From Oceanospirillaceae bacterium (lineage in GTDB: Bacteria; Pseudomonadota; Gammaproteobacteria; Pseudomonadales; Balneatricaceae): a stretch of DNA of 64,000 nt. Positions 18,240 through 27,727 of this stretch are shown here, piece after piece (within the stretch, counting starts at the first letter, position 1; every line of letters starts with the position of its first letter). Location: the NCBI GenBank assembly GCA_013215375.1, contig JABSRB010000009.1, forward strand, positions 45,341 through 109,340, in the 5' to 3' direction. The translations under genes and the position numbers were made by a program. A model generated the notes under the pieces. It saw only the letters and a list, made by a program, of their open reading frames with translations, did not search any database and was not told the origin of the DNA.

Positions 18240-18797
18240 ATGACAATATTGGTCTTTGAACAAGGTTTATACCAAGCAGAACCCACCGCCATCATTAGCA
18301 GAGAGTTACTGCACCCTCCTTCTACCGCCACTGAAAAACCTACTTTTCAAGGCATGTTCAAGAATATGAATGTTATAAAAAAACCTAGTCCGCAAAAAGA
18401 CACCTTGCACAACAGAAGACAACTCGCCGCACGGGAAATCATGATATCCCCAGTGATTACGGCTGTTTCACATGATTTAGTATTACAAGTAACCCAATCA
18501 CTACTAGCAGCTAATGTATCCCATGTAGTGGCAATTGATGCCGAACAACACCCCATAGGCATTATTAATATCAGCACTTTATTGGCGACGCAATTTCCGG
18601 ATACTCGTTTTATTAGACAATTTTGTGGATCAAGTGTTTTAGCGGTACAAGAACATACTCTTGTACGTGACATTGCCGCCATCTTTATAAATTATAAAGC
18701 GACAGCAATATGTGTAGTTAACCAGCAGCATCAGCTATCAGGTATTATTTGTCGAGTTGACTTAATGAATTTGTTAGTGGGCGCGCCCAACAAATAA
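18240..18797 (+). CDS. CBS-domain pair protein, tandem paralogue 2
   Basis: 185 aa, same layout as the preceding protein: MTILVFEQG start, a variable N-terminal 60 residues, then two CBS motifs (SPVITAVSHDLVLQV with HPIGIINISTLL, and VLAVQEHTLVRDIAAIF with LSGIICRVDLMNLLVG). The shared MT(L/I)L(I/V)F opening and closely matching second CBS show an old tandem duplication. The long non-overlapping gap and a promoter-like site suggest separate regulation. Ligand and partner unknown. Confidence 0.85.
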   Translation: MTILVFEQGLYQAEPTAIISRELLHPPSTATEKPTFQGMFKNMNVIKKPSPQKDTLHNRRQLAAREIMISPVITAVSHDLVLQVTQSLLAANVSHVVAIDAEQHPIGIINISTLLATQFPDTRFIRQFCGSSVLAVQEHTLVRDIAAIFINYKATAICVVNQQHQLSGIICRVDLMNLLVGAPNK

Positions 18798-18835
18798 AGA
18801 CCTACGGCGCACTGCATAACGCAGCGAGCGAAGTT
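18798..18835. repeat. Solo arm related to repeat family B
   Basis: CTGCATAACGCAGCGAGCGA here matches 18 of 20 bases of the family B arm of copy 2 (CTGTATAACGTAGCGAGCGA), including a preceding GACCT. It fills the whole space between two convergent genes and just touches the yaeQ stop codon. The other arm is missing. Confidence 0.5.
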
Positions 18836-19367
18836 ATAAGAGTTTTATTAAATCGAGGTGTACTTCTGCACTCCCTGAGTTTATATAGAGTTCGCCTTCA
18901 CTTATTGATACTGTAATTTGCATCTTCTTTGCCACTAAGTCCACCAATTGCTCAATCTGCTGGTGTTTAAAGCGGTAAACTTCTATATGGGGTAAGGCTG
19001 CAAAAGCTTCCGAATTTTTCTGCCACCATATATCAGTTTCGCTACCAAAGGCATAGAGCAACACTTTTGGGGCCCGACTAACACCTTTGCGCATCCGCTC
19101 TGGGCTAGCTTGTCCGACTTCAATCCAGCTTTCCACTTGTAGACTAGGTGAGATTTGCCAAATATCAGGCTCGTCTTGAGAGGATAGTCCTTTAGTGAAT
19201 TTTAAATCACGATTGTAATTGAGGGCGAAAACCATCAATCGAACCATCATCCTGGCCTGTTTTTCTGAAGGGTGTTGAGTGAGGGTAAAATTGCAGCTAT
19301 CGTAAACATCACGATCAGTATCAACTAACTGCAATTCAACTTTGTACAAGGTAGGTTTTAAAGCCAT
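18834..19367 (-). CDS. yaeQ: YaeQ-family protein
   Basis: 177 aa, E. coli YaeQ is 181. MALKPTLYKVELQLVD, HPSEKQARMMVRL, DEPDIW and WIEVGQASPERMRKG are family hallmarks. The fold is PD-(D/E)xK nuclease-like in known structures; the biochemical role is not established, although YaeQ was described as restoring haemolysin transcription in rfaH mutants. Its ATG overlaps the stop of the upstream gene by one base (TAATG), so the two are co-translated. Confidence 0.92.
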   Translation of the reverse strand: MALKPTLYKVELQLVDTDRDVYDSCNFTLTQHPSEKQARMMVRLMVFALNYNRDLKFTKGLSSQDEPDIWQISPSLQVESWIEVGQASPERMRKGVSRAPKVLLYAFGSETDIWWQKNSEAFAALPHIEVYRFKHQQIEQLVDLVAKKMQITVSISEGELYINSGSAEVHLDLIKLL

Positions 19368-19624
19368 TAAGATGCTGTGTCCACTGTTACAGGGGTGGTT
19401 AGAATGCTATTTAATCGGGTTAAGTGTAGCGCGGCGTCCTTCCCTAGATCTGTCAAATAACCACCATCAAGCTGGGTAATTAAGCCTTTTTCAAACAGCC
19501 TTTCACTAGCTCCAATAACACTGACAGAGGCCTCTCCATGAACTTTGATTCCCTCAAGAGTTGAGCTCAAACTAAATTGCGACAGCAGTGCAAGCTCATC
19601 GATAAGATCGGCACTTAATTTCAT
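19367..19624 (-). CDS. TIGR02647-family protein
   Basis: 85 aa. LIDELALLSQFSLSSTLEGIKVH and the SERLFEKGLITQLDGGYLTDLG segment match the small TIGR02647 family, annotated elsewhere as putative DNA-binding winged-helix-like proteins. Coupled to yaeQ by a one-base overlap. Function unknown. Confidence 0.82.
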   Translation of the reverse strand: MKLSADLIDELALLSQFSLSSTLEGIKVHGEASVSVIGASERLFEKGLITQLDGGYLTDLGKDAALHLTRLNSILTTPVTVDTAS

Positions 19625-20024
19625 AGTGATATCCTTTTTGATTCTATTAGAAAAATCACCTTACTATTCAAAGTACTTTGTTTCAACTAAAAACCTTAGG
19701 ATAGAAGACTCTATTACACCGATATATTAAATTCACCCACATTTTAGGCACCGATCTTACGCTTGAAAAAAGCAAATATCATAGGCGAATAAAAAAATAT
19801 AAGTAATGTTGGCTGCTAGAACAATCGTCAGGTAATTAATATAGACGATCTTCATAGAGTAAGGTGGGAGACTTCAAGGTATAAACAACAGAAATTCTAA
19901 GCAAACGGCGCACAATCTTGGATTGATTTAGCTTGTTGCTAATTATTCTCTATTAAACAATTTCGAGATAGACCCAAGTAAATCATAGGCTTTTATGCAG
20001 TAGACCAAACAAAGTGCATCGCCA
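19625..20024. other. Gene-free interval
   Basis: About 400 bp between the GGDEF-EAL gene and the TIGR02647 gene, both on the minus strand. It must hold the promoter of the latter. AT-rich, no repeat copies, no convincing terminator or structured element seen. Confidence 0.35.
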
Positions 20025-22124
20025 TTAGGCTAATACACCTTCCTCAATGCTATTTACTATTTTTTGTTCAGCTGTATGCAAAATATCTAATATTTTATCG
20101 CTGGACACTGGTGGAGAGAAATATTTACCTTGGATAAAGCCACAGCTATTTTCCACTAAAAATGCAGCCTGTTCTTTTGTTTCAACACCTTCAGCTATAA
20201 CATTCAAATTAAGGTTTGCAGCCATTGATATAATGCCTTTAATGAGCTCGTTATCCTCAAGATCAATATTGATTTCAGCAATAATTGATTTGTCCAACTT
20301 CAAGGTAGTGATAGGGTACTTTTTCAAAAAGCTCAGCGAAGAATATCCAGTACCAAAATCATCAATGGCAATGCGTACTCCCATTTTACGGATCTTTTTT
20401 AACTGCTCCAAAGTCTGTTTGTTATCAAAGATCAACAGACTTTCAGTTATTTCTATCATAAGGTATTTTGCTTCTAAACCTGTTTCATTTAGCACATCAT
20501 CAATCTGCTGCGCCATGTCACAGTTTTGAAATTGTCTAGAAGAGATATTAACCGACATGATAAAGCTCTCAGAGCCACCTTTAAGCCACAGAGAGGCCGC
20601 TTCACAAGCTTGTGAGAGCATCCATTGACCAATAGGCAAAATCAGACCTATTTCCTCTGCCAAGGGTATAAATTTATCAGCAGAAATTTTTCCTTGGGTA
20701 GCGTGATTCCAGAAAATCAAGCTTTCAAAAGCAGATATCTTGGAATTGTTAGCAGCATAAACCGGTTGATACTCTAAGCTAAATTGTTTTTCTTCAACGG
20801 CCTTGTACAGCGAAGCCTCTAACAGGCGTCGCTCTGAAGCTTCTAGATCCATTTGCTGGGTAAAAAACTGATAGTTATTACTGCCAGCATCTTTTGCCTT
20901 ATACATTGCACTATCAGCTTTACGGATCAACGTCTCATAATTATCGCCATCCGTTGGATACATTGAGATACCAATACTCGCTGATACAAATGCATCATTA
21001 CCCGACAATCTAAAGGGATTTACCAACGTTTTTAAAATACGACCAACAATTAGCTCTACAGTATTCATCTGATCTATATCGGACAATACGACGGCAAACT
21101 CATCACCACCAAATCGTGCCGCTGTATCGGTTGAGCGCAACACGTCTTGGATGCGTAGAGCTGCCTCTTTTAGCAGATCATCGCCAATTGAATGGCCTAA
21201 TGTATCATTGACATACTTAAACCGGTCGAGGTCCAAAAATAACACACCGACCAGCGTTTTATTTCTATCCGCCCGTTTACTCGCATCGTTAAAGCTTTCC
21301 ATAAACAAATTTCGATTTGCCAGTTTTGTCAGAGCATCAAAATTATTTTGGTGTTGTATTTTTTTATGCGCTAGCTCCGCAGCAAGGCGGCTTTTGGTTA
21401 GCGCCTCTTCAGTTTTTTGGCGCTCTTTAATCTCAAGTAATAAGTTACTATTACTATTATTTAGCTCTTTGGTTCTAACATAAACACGTTTTTCCAAAGT
21501 ACGCTGTAGATCAAGCAACTTTCTGTTATTACTAAACAGATATATCACCATCAATATACCAACGATAAAGGTGACAAAAATCAACAGCACAGAATTTTGA
21601 AAAGACAACAGAGTATTTCTCTGTTTAGTGCTCAACATATCTTGATTGTGGTAGCCCCAGTTCTTTTGGAAGTTATGCAATTCAACAATTAGCTCAGAAA
21701 ACAGATGCTGAGCTTGGAACAAATGATACTTACCAGAAGATGCTTGATCGTAAACTATCTCTTGTATTCTGCTGATATTCTCTGAAAACAGAGCGACATT
21801 AATTTTCTCATTTAAATCTGGGTACTGCTGTTCTAAAAGCACAAAGCCTGTGGTGCGATCGACAATGTTGCTAAAATGCCGATCAAATTCTTGATTAACT
21901 TTTGGCAAACTATCCGCTTTATAAGCACCTGAGAAAAGCTCTGAGGTATTCATCAACTCTAATTCAAATTCATTGATAAAATCTACCGTATCAGTATTCA
22001 CCGCGCCTGTTTGTAAATTATCAATTTGACGATATAAAATAACCGAGCTGACCAAGCTCAGTAAAATAATACTTAGCATACAAGATGCCAAAAATAGTGA
22101 TGTTTTTGAAGTCGTTTTATACAT
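20025..22124 (-). CDS. Membrane-bound GGDEF-EAL cyclic-di-GMP protein
   Basis: 699 aa. One membrane helix at the N-terminus, a periplasmic sensor of about 145 residues, a second helix (about 178-197), a coiled coil, then GGDEF at 339-343 (RFGGDEFAVVL, intact) and an EAL domain. The EAL signature reads ESL (E467) and the next residues IFW rather than LRW, but ITES, DDFGTGYSSL, KLDKSI and AEGVET are kept, so both activities are possible. ATG 22124 is chosen because it puts a normal signal-anchor at the N-terminus; an upstream GTG 22199 exists. Confidence 0.9.
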   Translation of the reverse strand: MYKTTSKTSLFLASCMLSIILLSLVSSVILYRQIDNLQTGAVNTDTVDFINEFELELMNTSELFSGAYKADSLPKVNQEFDRHFSNIVDRTTGFVLLEQQYPDLNEKINVALFSENISRIQEIVYDQASSGKYHLFQAQHLFSELIVELHNFQKNWGYHNQDMLSTKQRNTLLSFQNSVLLIFVTFIVGILMVIYLFSNNRKLLDLQRTLEKRVYVRTKELNNSNSNLLLEIKERQKTEEALTKSRLAAELAHKKIQHQNNFDALTKLANRNLFMESFNDASKRADRNKTLVGVLFLDLDRFKYVNDTLGHSIGDDLLKEAALRIQDVLRSTDTAARFGGDEFAVVLSDIDQMNTVELIVGRILKTLVNPFRLSGNDAFVSASIGISMYPTDGDNYETLIRKADSAMYKAKDAGSNNYQFFTQQMDLEASERRLLEASLYKAVEEKQFSLEYQPVYAANNSKISAFESLIFWNHATQGKISADKFIPLAEEIGLILPIGQWMLSQACEAASLWLKGGSESFIMSVNISSRQFQNCDMAQQIDDVLNETGLEAKYLMIEITESLLIFDNKQTLEQLKKIRKMGVRIAIDDFGTGYSSLSFLKKYPITTLKLDKSIIAEINIDLEDNELIKGIISMAANLNLNVIAEGVETKEQAAFLVENSCGFIQGKYFSPPVSSDKILDILHTAEQKIVNSIEEGVLA

Positions 22125-22496
22125 AATTATGTTGCATTTACCGTTGTAATTCGCTGCCAAAAAGACAATATACAAGTCAACTAAAGAGGCCATCGACACT
22201 TAAAAACCCGACATTAGTTTCTCTAAGAAATTTTCCTATGCGTATTATGCTGATACCCATACAAAAGTCTTTAAATATAAACAAACAAGCGTTCAAAATT
22301 AACGAGTTATTAATTATAAGCGACATCTTTTTGCTGCATTAGCAGCCTGATACTAGAGCGCCCCTCTTACATAAACAGCTTGATACACTATGGTTTATTG
22401 GTCTAAAAATAAGGTAAATTTCAGTTGTAGATAGTCGCTAAAGTGTCTAGTATCAGCTCACTTTCAAGCCAACAAAAACTGCGCCGCGGAGCTAAT
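22125..22496. other. Divergent intergenic region
   Basis: About 370 bp between the GGDEF-EAL gene and the small membrane protein gene, assumed to hold both promoters. No repeats, no strong palindromes and no further gene seen. Confidence 0.3.
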
Positions 22497-22772
22497 TTGA
22501 ACAACAATATTAAACATCATTTCGCCACTGGTATCGCTTTTCTATTTTTAATCATGTGGTACTACGCCCTACACAGCGTTGGATTTTTTGACTATGTAGG
22601 TAGTTTGATGCCAGAGAGCTATCATGGCTCCGGATTAATGCTGGGAATTGGTTTGGGAATGACTCCTGCGTTTTTTATCTGGAGTCGGTTTAATCGCTGG
22701 GCAGAGAAAAAACTAAATATAAAAGGTAAATATTACGAAGATGGATTTTACAAGAAAGATGATCCAAAATAA
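22497..22772 (+). CDS. Hypothetical two-helix membrane protein
   Basis: 91 aa from a TTG start that has GGAG 5 nt upstream; a longer frame from GTG 22443 lacks a ribosome site. Two hydrophobic segments (TGIAFLFLIMWYYALHSVGFF and GLMLGIGLGMTPAFFIWSRF) surround a short loop, and the tail is basic then acidic. It is followed at once by an intrinsic terminator and repeat A1. No family recognised. Confidence 0.6.
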   Translation: MNNNIKHHFATGIAFLFLIMWYYALHSVGFFDYVGSLMPESYHGSGLMLGIGLGMTPAFFIWSRFNRWAEKKLNIKGKYYEDGFYKKDDPK

Positions 22773-22796
22773 AAAAAGCCCCTAACGGGGCTTTTT
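22773..22796 (+). terminator. Intrinsic terminator
   Basis: AAAAAGCCCC-TAAC-GGGGCTTTTT: a strong GC stem followed by T5, overlapping nothing and placed right after the stop of the small membrane protein. Repeat family A copy 1 begins two bases after the T-run. Confidence 0.88.
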
Positions 22797-22798
22797 AT

Positions 22799-22888
22799 GT
22801 ACAGGAAGTACGGTAAACGTAAGTGGCATCGCAGAATTTTGTTCCCGACAAATTCTAAGTACCTGCAGGCAATGCCAAAGAGCGTATA
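22799..22888 (+). repeat. Terminator-linked repeat, family A copy 1
   Basis: About 90 nt. It opens with the short palindrome GTACAGGAAGTAC, carries the invariant core AATTTTGTTCCCGACAAAT (22835-22853) and ends GCAATGCCAAAGAGCGTAT. The other copies are at 47210-47302 (same orientation) and 50270-50418 (reverse). It begins exactly AT plus zero bases after the terminator T-run. Confidence 0.75.
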
Positions 22889-22925
22889 TTGAATAGCGAT
22901 AAATCAGGCAGAACTTAAACCATCA

Positions 22926-22964
22926 CTGACTAACTCCCAACAGTGTGCCGGGAGTTAGTGTCAG
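22926..22964 (-). terminator. Hairpin downstream of sthA
   Basis: CTGAC-TAACTCCC pairs with GGGAGTTA-GT-GTCAG, a 13-bp stem with a 2-nt bulge, placed directly after the sthA stop. The T-run on the minus strand is weak, so it may terminate or protect the mRNA end. Confidence 0.55.
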
Positions 22965-22965
22965 C

Positions 22966-24366
22966 TTAGAGGTGCTGGATTCTATTCAAACCCGCGATTG
23001 CCGCCACACGATAGGCTTCAGCCATGGTTGGATAGTTAAAGGTGGTATTAACAAAATATGCTAGCGTATTACCTTTCCCTTCCTGACGCATGATCGCCTG
23101 ACCGATATGGATGATTTCTGAGGCCTGATCACCAAAACAGTGAATCCCTAATATCTTTAAAGACTCTGGATCAAACAAAATCTTTAACATGCCCACAGGT
23201 TGACTAGTAATTTGCGCACGCGCTGTATCTTTAAAAAACGCTTGCCCGACTTCATAGGGAACACACTCTTTGGTTAGCTCCTCTTCCGTCTTACCTAAAG
23301 AACTGATCTCAGGAATCGTATAAATTCCCGTAGGCACTTCATCTATATACCTAAAGTCTTTATTGCCAATAATATCAGCAGCGGTAGAACGCCCTTGGTC
23401 AATGGCAGCCGAGGCCAGACTTGGCCAACCGATAACATCACCTACTGCTGAAATTCCTTCAACACTCGTGCGGTATCGCTGATCTACTTCTAATTGTCCG
23501 CGGCTATTGGCAGATAAACCGGCATTTTCCAAGGCTAAATTAGCGGTGTTTCCACTGCGTCCATTACACCACAAGAAAGCATCCGCACGAATCTTCTTAC
23601 CGGATTTAAGACATAACGTAATGCCTCTTTCATCACCGGTAACGCTGGAATAATCTTCATTGTGACGTATTTTTACAGAACTGTTACGCAAGTGATAACT
23701 TAATGCATCAGAAATTTCACCATCAAGGAAAGACAGTAAACGACCGCGAGTATCGATCAGGTCAACTTTCACACCCAATCCACTAAATATCGATGCGTAC
23801 TCACAACCGATGACACCAGCACCAAAAATTATGATTGTGCGAGGAGTATGGCTAAGCTTTAGGATGGTATCAGAGTTATAAATACGGGGATGATTAAAAT
23901 CGACATCAGGAGGACAATAAGGGCTAGAACCTGTAGCAATAACAATGTTCTTAGCTCTGATAATTTCATCGCCCTTAACAGTGCCCTTTACTAATAATGT
24001 GTTGGCATCTTTAAATTGTGCCTGACCAAAAAACACGTCAACTCTGTTACGCGCATAAAAGTTAGTGCGCAACATTACTTGATTAGCCATTACCTTTTCA
24101 GCACGATCCAATACTTTTTGGAAAGAGAACCAGCGCGGCTCGCCTATTTCTCTGAACATCGGGTTGGTATTAAACTCGACAATTTGCTTGACTGAATGTC
24201 GCAGTGCTTTAGAGGGAATTGTGCCTTTATGGGTACAATTACCACCCACTGCATGCTGCTCTTCAATAATAGCAACTTTCTTACCGTGCTTGGCCGAATT
24301 CATTGCCGCACCTTCACCCGCTGGCCCAGAACCTATTACTACAACGTCATAATCATATTCAGCCAT
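22966..24366 (-). CDS. sthA: Soluble pyridine nucleotide transhydrogenase
   Basis: 466 aa, E. coli SthA 466. It is a cytosolic FAD protein that re-equilibrates NADPH and NADH. FAD motif [15 protein letters not shown]; the active-site region reads [14 protein letters not shown], with only one cysteine as in SthA and unlike disulfide reductases. NAD domain [19 protein letters not shown]-terminal [17 protein letters not shown] 24366 follows AAGGGG. It is the last gene after the nqr cluster on the same strand, 107 bp beyond nqrM. Confidence 0.95.
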   Translation of the reverse strand: MAEYDYDVVVIGSGPAGEGAAMNSAKHGKKVAIIEEQHAVGGNCTHKGTIPSKALRHSVKQIVEFNTNPMFREIGEPRWFSFQKVLDRAEKVMANQVMLRTNFYARNRVDVFFGQAQFKDANTLLVKGTVKGDEIIRAKNIVIATGSSPYCPPDVDFNHPRIYNSDTILKLSHTPRTIIIFGAGVIGCEYASIFSGLGVKVDLIDTRGRLLSFLDGEISDALSYHLRNSSVKIRHNEDYSSVTGDERGITLCLKSGKKIRADAFLWCNGRSGNTANLALENAGLSANSRGQLEVDQRYRTSVEGISAVGDVIGWPSLASAAIDQGRSTAADIIGNKDFRYIDEVPTGIYTIPEISSLGKTEEELTKECVPYEVGQAFFKDTARAQITSQPVGMLKILFDPESLKILGIHCFGDQASEIIHIGQAIMRQEGKGNTLAYFVNTTFNYPTMAEAYRVAAIAGLNRIQHL

Positions 24367-24473
24367 CAACTACCCCTTAAATTTCAAAAAACACTGTTCA
24401 AACAACAACTTTGTAACTATTAGCTAGTATAGGAGAATACCTCCTCCCTGTGCTAGCTTCAATTAACGATTAG

Positions 24474-24716
24474 CTACTTCTTTATCTCGTAGCCTAGATC
24501 TGCCAATTTTGATGTCTTGGCTTCACGGGAAATGCGCTCATTTTCGTCTTCACAGATCTGCTTATCGCCGGCGCAGATATCACAGGCTGTATCCATCCCT
24601 AAAGAAGCCATCCCCCCACAGGAGCCTGCTATCGGCTTACCGCCAAAAATCACACCCACTGACATGGCTGCCACTACACAAATCAATACTGCGAATACTA
24701 TAAAAAATGTTGCCAT
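24474..24716 (-). CDS. nqrM: Na+-NQR maturation factor NqrM
   Basis: 80 aa. One N-terminal membrane helix followed by GGKPIAGSCGG and the cysteine-rich block DTACDICAGDKQIC, the DUF539/NqrM signature. NqrM is needed to build the iron centre between NqrD and NqrE in Vibrio. Four conserved cysteines are present. Position after apbE matches the usual nqr operon order. AGAGG precedes the ATG. Confidence 0.94.
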   Translation of the reverse strand: MATFFIVFAVLICVVAAMSVGVIFGGKPIAGSCGGMASLGMDTACDICAGDKQICEDENERISREAKTSKLADLGYEIKK

Positions 24717-24792
24717 CACTACCTCTTGCGAGCACTACCCGCTGTAAAAATATTTATCTTTATTAAACTCTTATTGAACTAATATATAACTG

Positions 24793-25851
24793 TTATTTGA
24801 CTATCCGAGCAGCAAACCCCGGTGTCATTTTTTCACTAAAACCACTGACACTTTTTGAGATAAAAAACGCTTCAATATTGTTTGCAACAGCGTATTGATA
24901 CGCTCTCTCTAGACCCATCGCCAGGAAAGTTGTCGCCAGCGCATCTGCCAGAGCACAGTTATCAGCCAATACTGTAGCCGAGGCTAAATTATGAGAAATA
25001 GGACGCCCAGTTTCAGTATTAATAATATGCGAGTAACGCACTCCTTTTTCTTCAAAATAAATACGATAGTCTCCAGAGGTAGCGACTGCTATATCATCCA
25101 CTCTGACCACTCGCTGTACAACACGACCGGACACAGGGCTTTCTATCGCTATACGCCAAGGTTGATTATCCGGCTTAAGACCTTTAGTGATAAGCTCGCC
25201 ACCAATTTCAACCAGGTAGGCATCATAGCCTTTCTCTACCAGTATCTTAGCTAATAGATCTACCGCATATCCTTTGGCTATCGAAGACAAATCGACATAC
25301 AGATCTGCATTTTTTTGAATGTAGTTATCTTGCAGTAAAAGTAGTTTCTGATAACCAATTCTATCTCTAACCGCCTCTATCTGCTCTGCGCTAGGCGCTT
25401 TGGTGACACGTTTATCGGGACCAAAACCCCATAAGTTAATCAGCGGCCCCACCGTAATATCATAGGCGCCATCAGAGCTTCTGCTAATATCCTGCGCCAT
25501 CTCCAATACTTTATAAAGATCCGCTGAAACTTGTCTCTTGTTACCCGCTGGCGCTTGATTGAATAGAGAGAGCTCCGAATCACTGATATAAGTCGACATT
25601 GCCTGATTAACATCTAAGAGCAATTGATCAACTTCACTTTTAATCTTTGCAGCTGTCGCGGCTGTTTCTTTCTCTGCTGCTATCCATTTGATGTGATAGC
25701 TGGTGCCCATGGTTCTGCCTTCAATAGCAACCACTTTGGGTTCAGCTACCGCTGCAGAAATGTTAAACCCTACAAGGACAAAAACGGCTAGCAGATAAAC
25801 TGCTAACCGTTGCGAGACACGTAGATACGTGCCAGATTCAGACTTGAACAT
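24793..25851 (-). CDS. apbE: FAD:protein FMN transferase
   Basis: 352 aa. It attaches FMN through a phosphodiester bond to threonines of NqrB and NqrC. An N-terminal hydrophobic export segment (AVYLLAVFVLVGFNISAAVA) has no lipobox cysteine, so a periplasmic or membrane-anchored form is expected. Motifs: EGRTMGTSYHIKW, SDGAYDITVGPLINLWGFGP, DLSSIAKGYAVD, YSHIINTETGRP and the Mg-binding ALADALATTFLAMG. It starts 5 bp after nqrF, so it belongs to the operon. Confidence 0.95.
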   Translation of the reverse strand: MFKSESGTYLRVSQRLAVYLLAVFVLVGFNISAAVAEPKVVAIEGRTMGTSYHIKWIAAEKETAATAAKIKSEVDQLLLDVNQAMSTYISDSELSLFNQAPAGNKRQVSADLYKVLEMAQDISRSSDGAYDITVGPLINLWGFGPDKRVTKAPSAEQIEAVRDRIGYQKLLLLQDNYIQKNADLYVDLSSIAKGYAVDLLAKILVEKGYDAYLVEIGGELITKGLKPDNQPWRIAIESPVSGRVVQRVVRVDDIAVATSGDYRIYFEEKGVRYSHIINTETGRPISHNLASATVLADNCALADALATTFLAMGLERAYQYAVANNIEAFFISKSVSGFSEKMTPGFAARIVK

Positions 25852-25856
25852 TGTGT

Positions 25857-27086
25857 TTAACCACCAAAGTCATCAAGCATGATATTTTCAGGCTCAACAC
25901 CTAGATCTTCCAACAGCTTAATCACTGCTGAGTTCATCATCGGTGGCCCACACATGTAAAACTCACAATCTTCAGGGGCTTCATGATCCTTCAGATAGTT
26001 TTCAAATAATACATTGTGAATAAAGCCAGTCATGCCTTCCCAATCATCTTCAGGCTGCGGATCTGAAAGCGCCAGATGCCACTTGAAGTTCTCGTTTTCG
26101 GCTGCAAGCTGATCATACTCTTCAGAGTAGAAAGCCTCACGTAGTGAGCGAGCGCCATACCAGAAAGAAATCTTACGGGTAGAGTTCAAACGCTTTAACT
26201 GATCAAAGATGTGTGAGCGCATCGGTGCCATACCAGCACCACCGCCAACAAATACCATTTCTGCATCGGTGTCTTTGGCAAAGAACTCACCAAAAGGTCC
26301 GTATACATCGATAGTATCACCAGGCTTTAGGTTAAATACAAACGAAGACATGATCCCCGGTGGTATTCCCTGACTGCCCGGTGGTGGAGAAGCGATACGG
26401 ATGTTAAATTTAACAATCCCTTTCTCACCTGGGTAGTTCGCCATAGAATAGGCGCGGATAGTCGTTTCTGAAACGTTAGAGATGTTATCCCAAACGTTAA
26501 ACTTATCCCAGTCACCACGATACTCTTCTTCAATATCAAAGGTTTTGTAATCGACCGTATGCGGAGGACATTCTAGCTGCACGTAACCGCCAGCACGGAA
26601 GTTAACCACTTCCCCTTCGGGGATACGCAATGTCAGCTCTTTGATGAAAGTGGCTACGTTTGGATTAGACTCAACCGTACAAGTCCACTTCTTAACCCCA
26701 AAGATCTCCTCTTCCAGGTCAAGTTCCATATCTTCTTTAACAGCAACTTGACAAGCGAGACGCCAGCCTTCTTTAGCTTCACGCATAGTGAAGTGTGACT
26801 CTTCAGTCGGTAGCATAGAGCCACCACCGTCCAGTACTTGACACTTACACTGGGCGCAAGTACCGCCACCACCACAAGCTGAAGGGATGAAAATACCCAT
26901 TTCAGAGAGTGTTTGCAGCAATTTACCGCCAGCGGGTACTGTTACTTTCTTGTCCGGATCATTGTTGATGTTAATCGTCACATCACCGGAACTTACTAAT
27001 TTTGAGCGAGCTGCCAATATTATCGCCACTAGTGCAAGCACTACGACGGTAAACATGACAACACCGAGAATTATTTCAGCATTCAT
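25857..27086 (-). CDS. nqrF: Na+-translocating NADH:quinone reductase subunit F
   Basis: 409 aa. This is the NADH entry subunit. N-terminal membrane anchor, then a [2Fe-2S] ferredoxin domain with C71, C77, C80 and C112, then an FAD/NADH oxidoreductase domain (RAYSMANYP for [17 protein letters not shown] for nucleotide, CGPPMMN near the end). Length as in Vibrio. AGGAATATT precedes the ATG. 32 bp from nqrE. Confidence 0.97.
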   Translation of the reverse strand: MNAEIILGVVMFTVVVLALVAIILAARSKLVSSGDVTININNDPDKKVTVPAGGKLLQTLSEMGIFIPSACGGGGTCAQCKCQVLDGGGSMLPTEESHFTMREAKEGWRLACQVAVKEDMELDLEEEIFGVKKWTCTVESNPNVATFIKELTLRIPEGEVVNFRAGGYVQLECPPHTVDYKTFDIEEEYRGDWDKFNVWDNISNVSETTIRAYSMANYPGEKGIVKFNIRIASPPPGSQGIPPGIMSSFVFNLKPGDTIDVYGPFGEFFAKDTDAEMVFVGGGAGMAPMRSHIFDQLKRLNSTRKISFWYGARSLREAFYSEEYDQLAAENENFKWHLALSDPQPEDDWEGMTGFIHNVLFENYLKDHEAPEDCEFYMCGPPMMNSAVIKLLEDLGVEPENIMLDDFGG

Positions 27087-27118
27087 AGGCTTAATATTCC
27101 TTTGTTAATTATCATGTA

Positions 27119-27727
27119 TTAAAGCTGCACGCCGGAAAAAGACATAAATCCAAGTGCCATTAGACCTACAGAGATAAAGGTAATACCTAAACCTTGCAAG
27201 CCAGCGGGAACATCAGAATAACGTAATTTTTCACGGATACCAGCCAGCGTTGCGATTGCCAGCGCCCAACCAAGGCCAGCACCAACACCATACACAGCAG
27301 ATTCAGCGAAATTATAGTCACGTTCAACCATAAACAGCGCCGCACCCATAATCGCACAGTTTACTGTGATCAAAGGCAGGAAGACGCCCAACGCGTTGTA
27401 CAGAGCGGGAAAGTATTTATCTAATACCATTTCCAGAATTTGCACAATCGCCGCGATAACGCCGATATAGGAGATGTAACCCAAGAAACTTAAGTCAACA
27501 TCAGGGTATCCTGCCCACGCTAACGCTCCCTCTTTTAATAAATAATTCAACAATAAGTTATTAATAGGGGTAGTGATGGCAAGTACGACGATAACCGCAA
27601 CACCAAGGCCGATTGCCGTCTGCACTTTCTTTGAAATAGCCAGGAAAGTACACATACCGAGGAAAAATGAAAGCGCCATATTTTCAATAAAAACAGCTTT
27701 CACAAACAGACTAATATAGGCTTCCAT
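27119..27727 (-). CDS. nqrE: Na+-NQR subunit E
   Basis: 202 aa, six hydrophobic helices, member of the NqrDE/RnfAE family. The conserved cysteines in GMCTFLA and TVNCAIMG contribute to the intramembrane iron centre shared with NqrD. Its ATG overlaps the nqrD stop by one base (TAATG). Confidence 0.97.
   Translation of the reverse strand: MEAYISLFVKAVFIENMALSFFLGMCTFLAISKKVQTAIGLGVAVIVVLAITTPINNLLLNYLLKEGALAWAGYPDVDLSFLGYISYIGVIAAIVQILEMVLDKYFPALYNALGVFLPLITVNCAIMGAALFMVERDYNFAESAVYGVGAGLGWALAIATLAGIREKLRYSDVPAGLQGLGITFISVGLMALGFMSFSGVQL

Noticed and set aside
22966-24366. Dihydrolipoamide dehydrogenase or mercuric reductase for the 466-aa flavoprotein
   Set aside because: The active-site segment has a single cysteine ([10 protein letters not shown]), which fits SthA and not a disulfide reductase.
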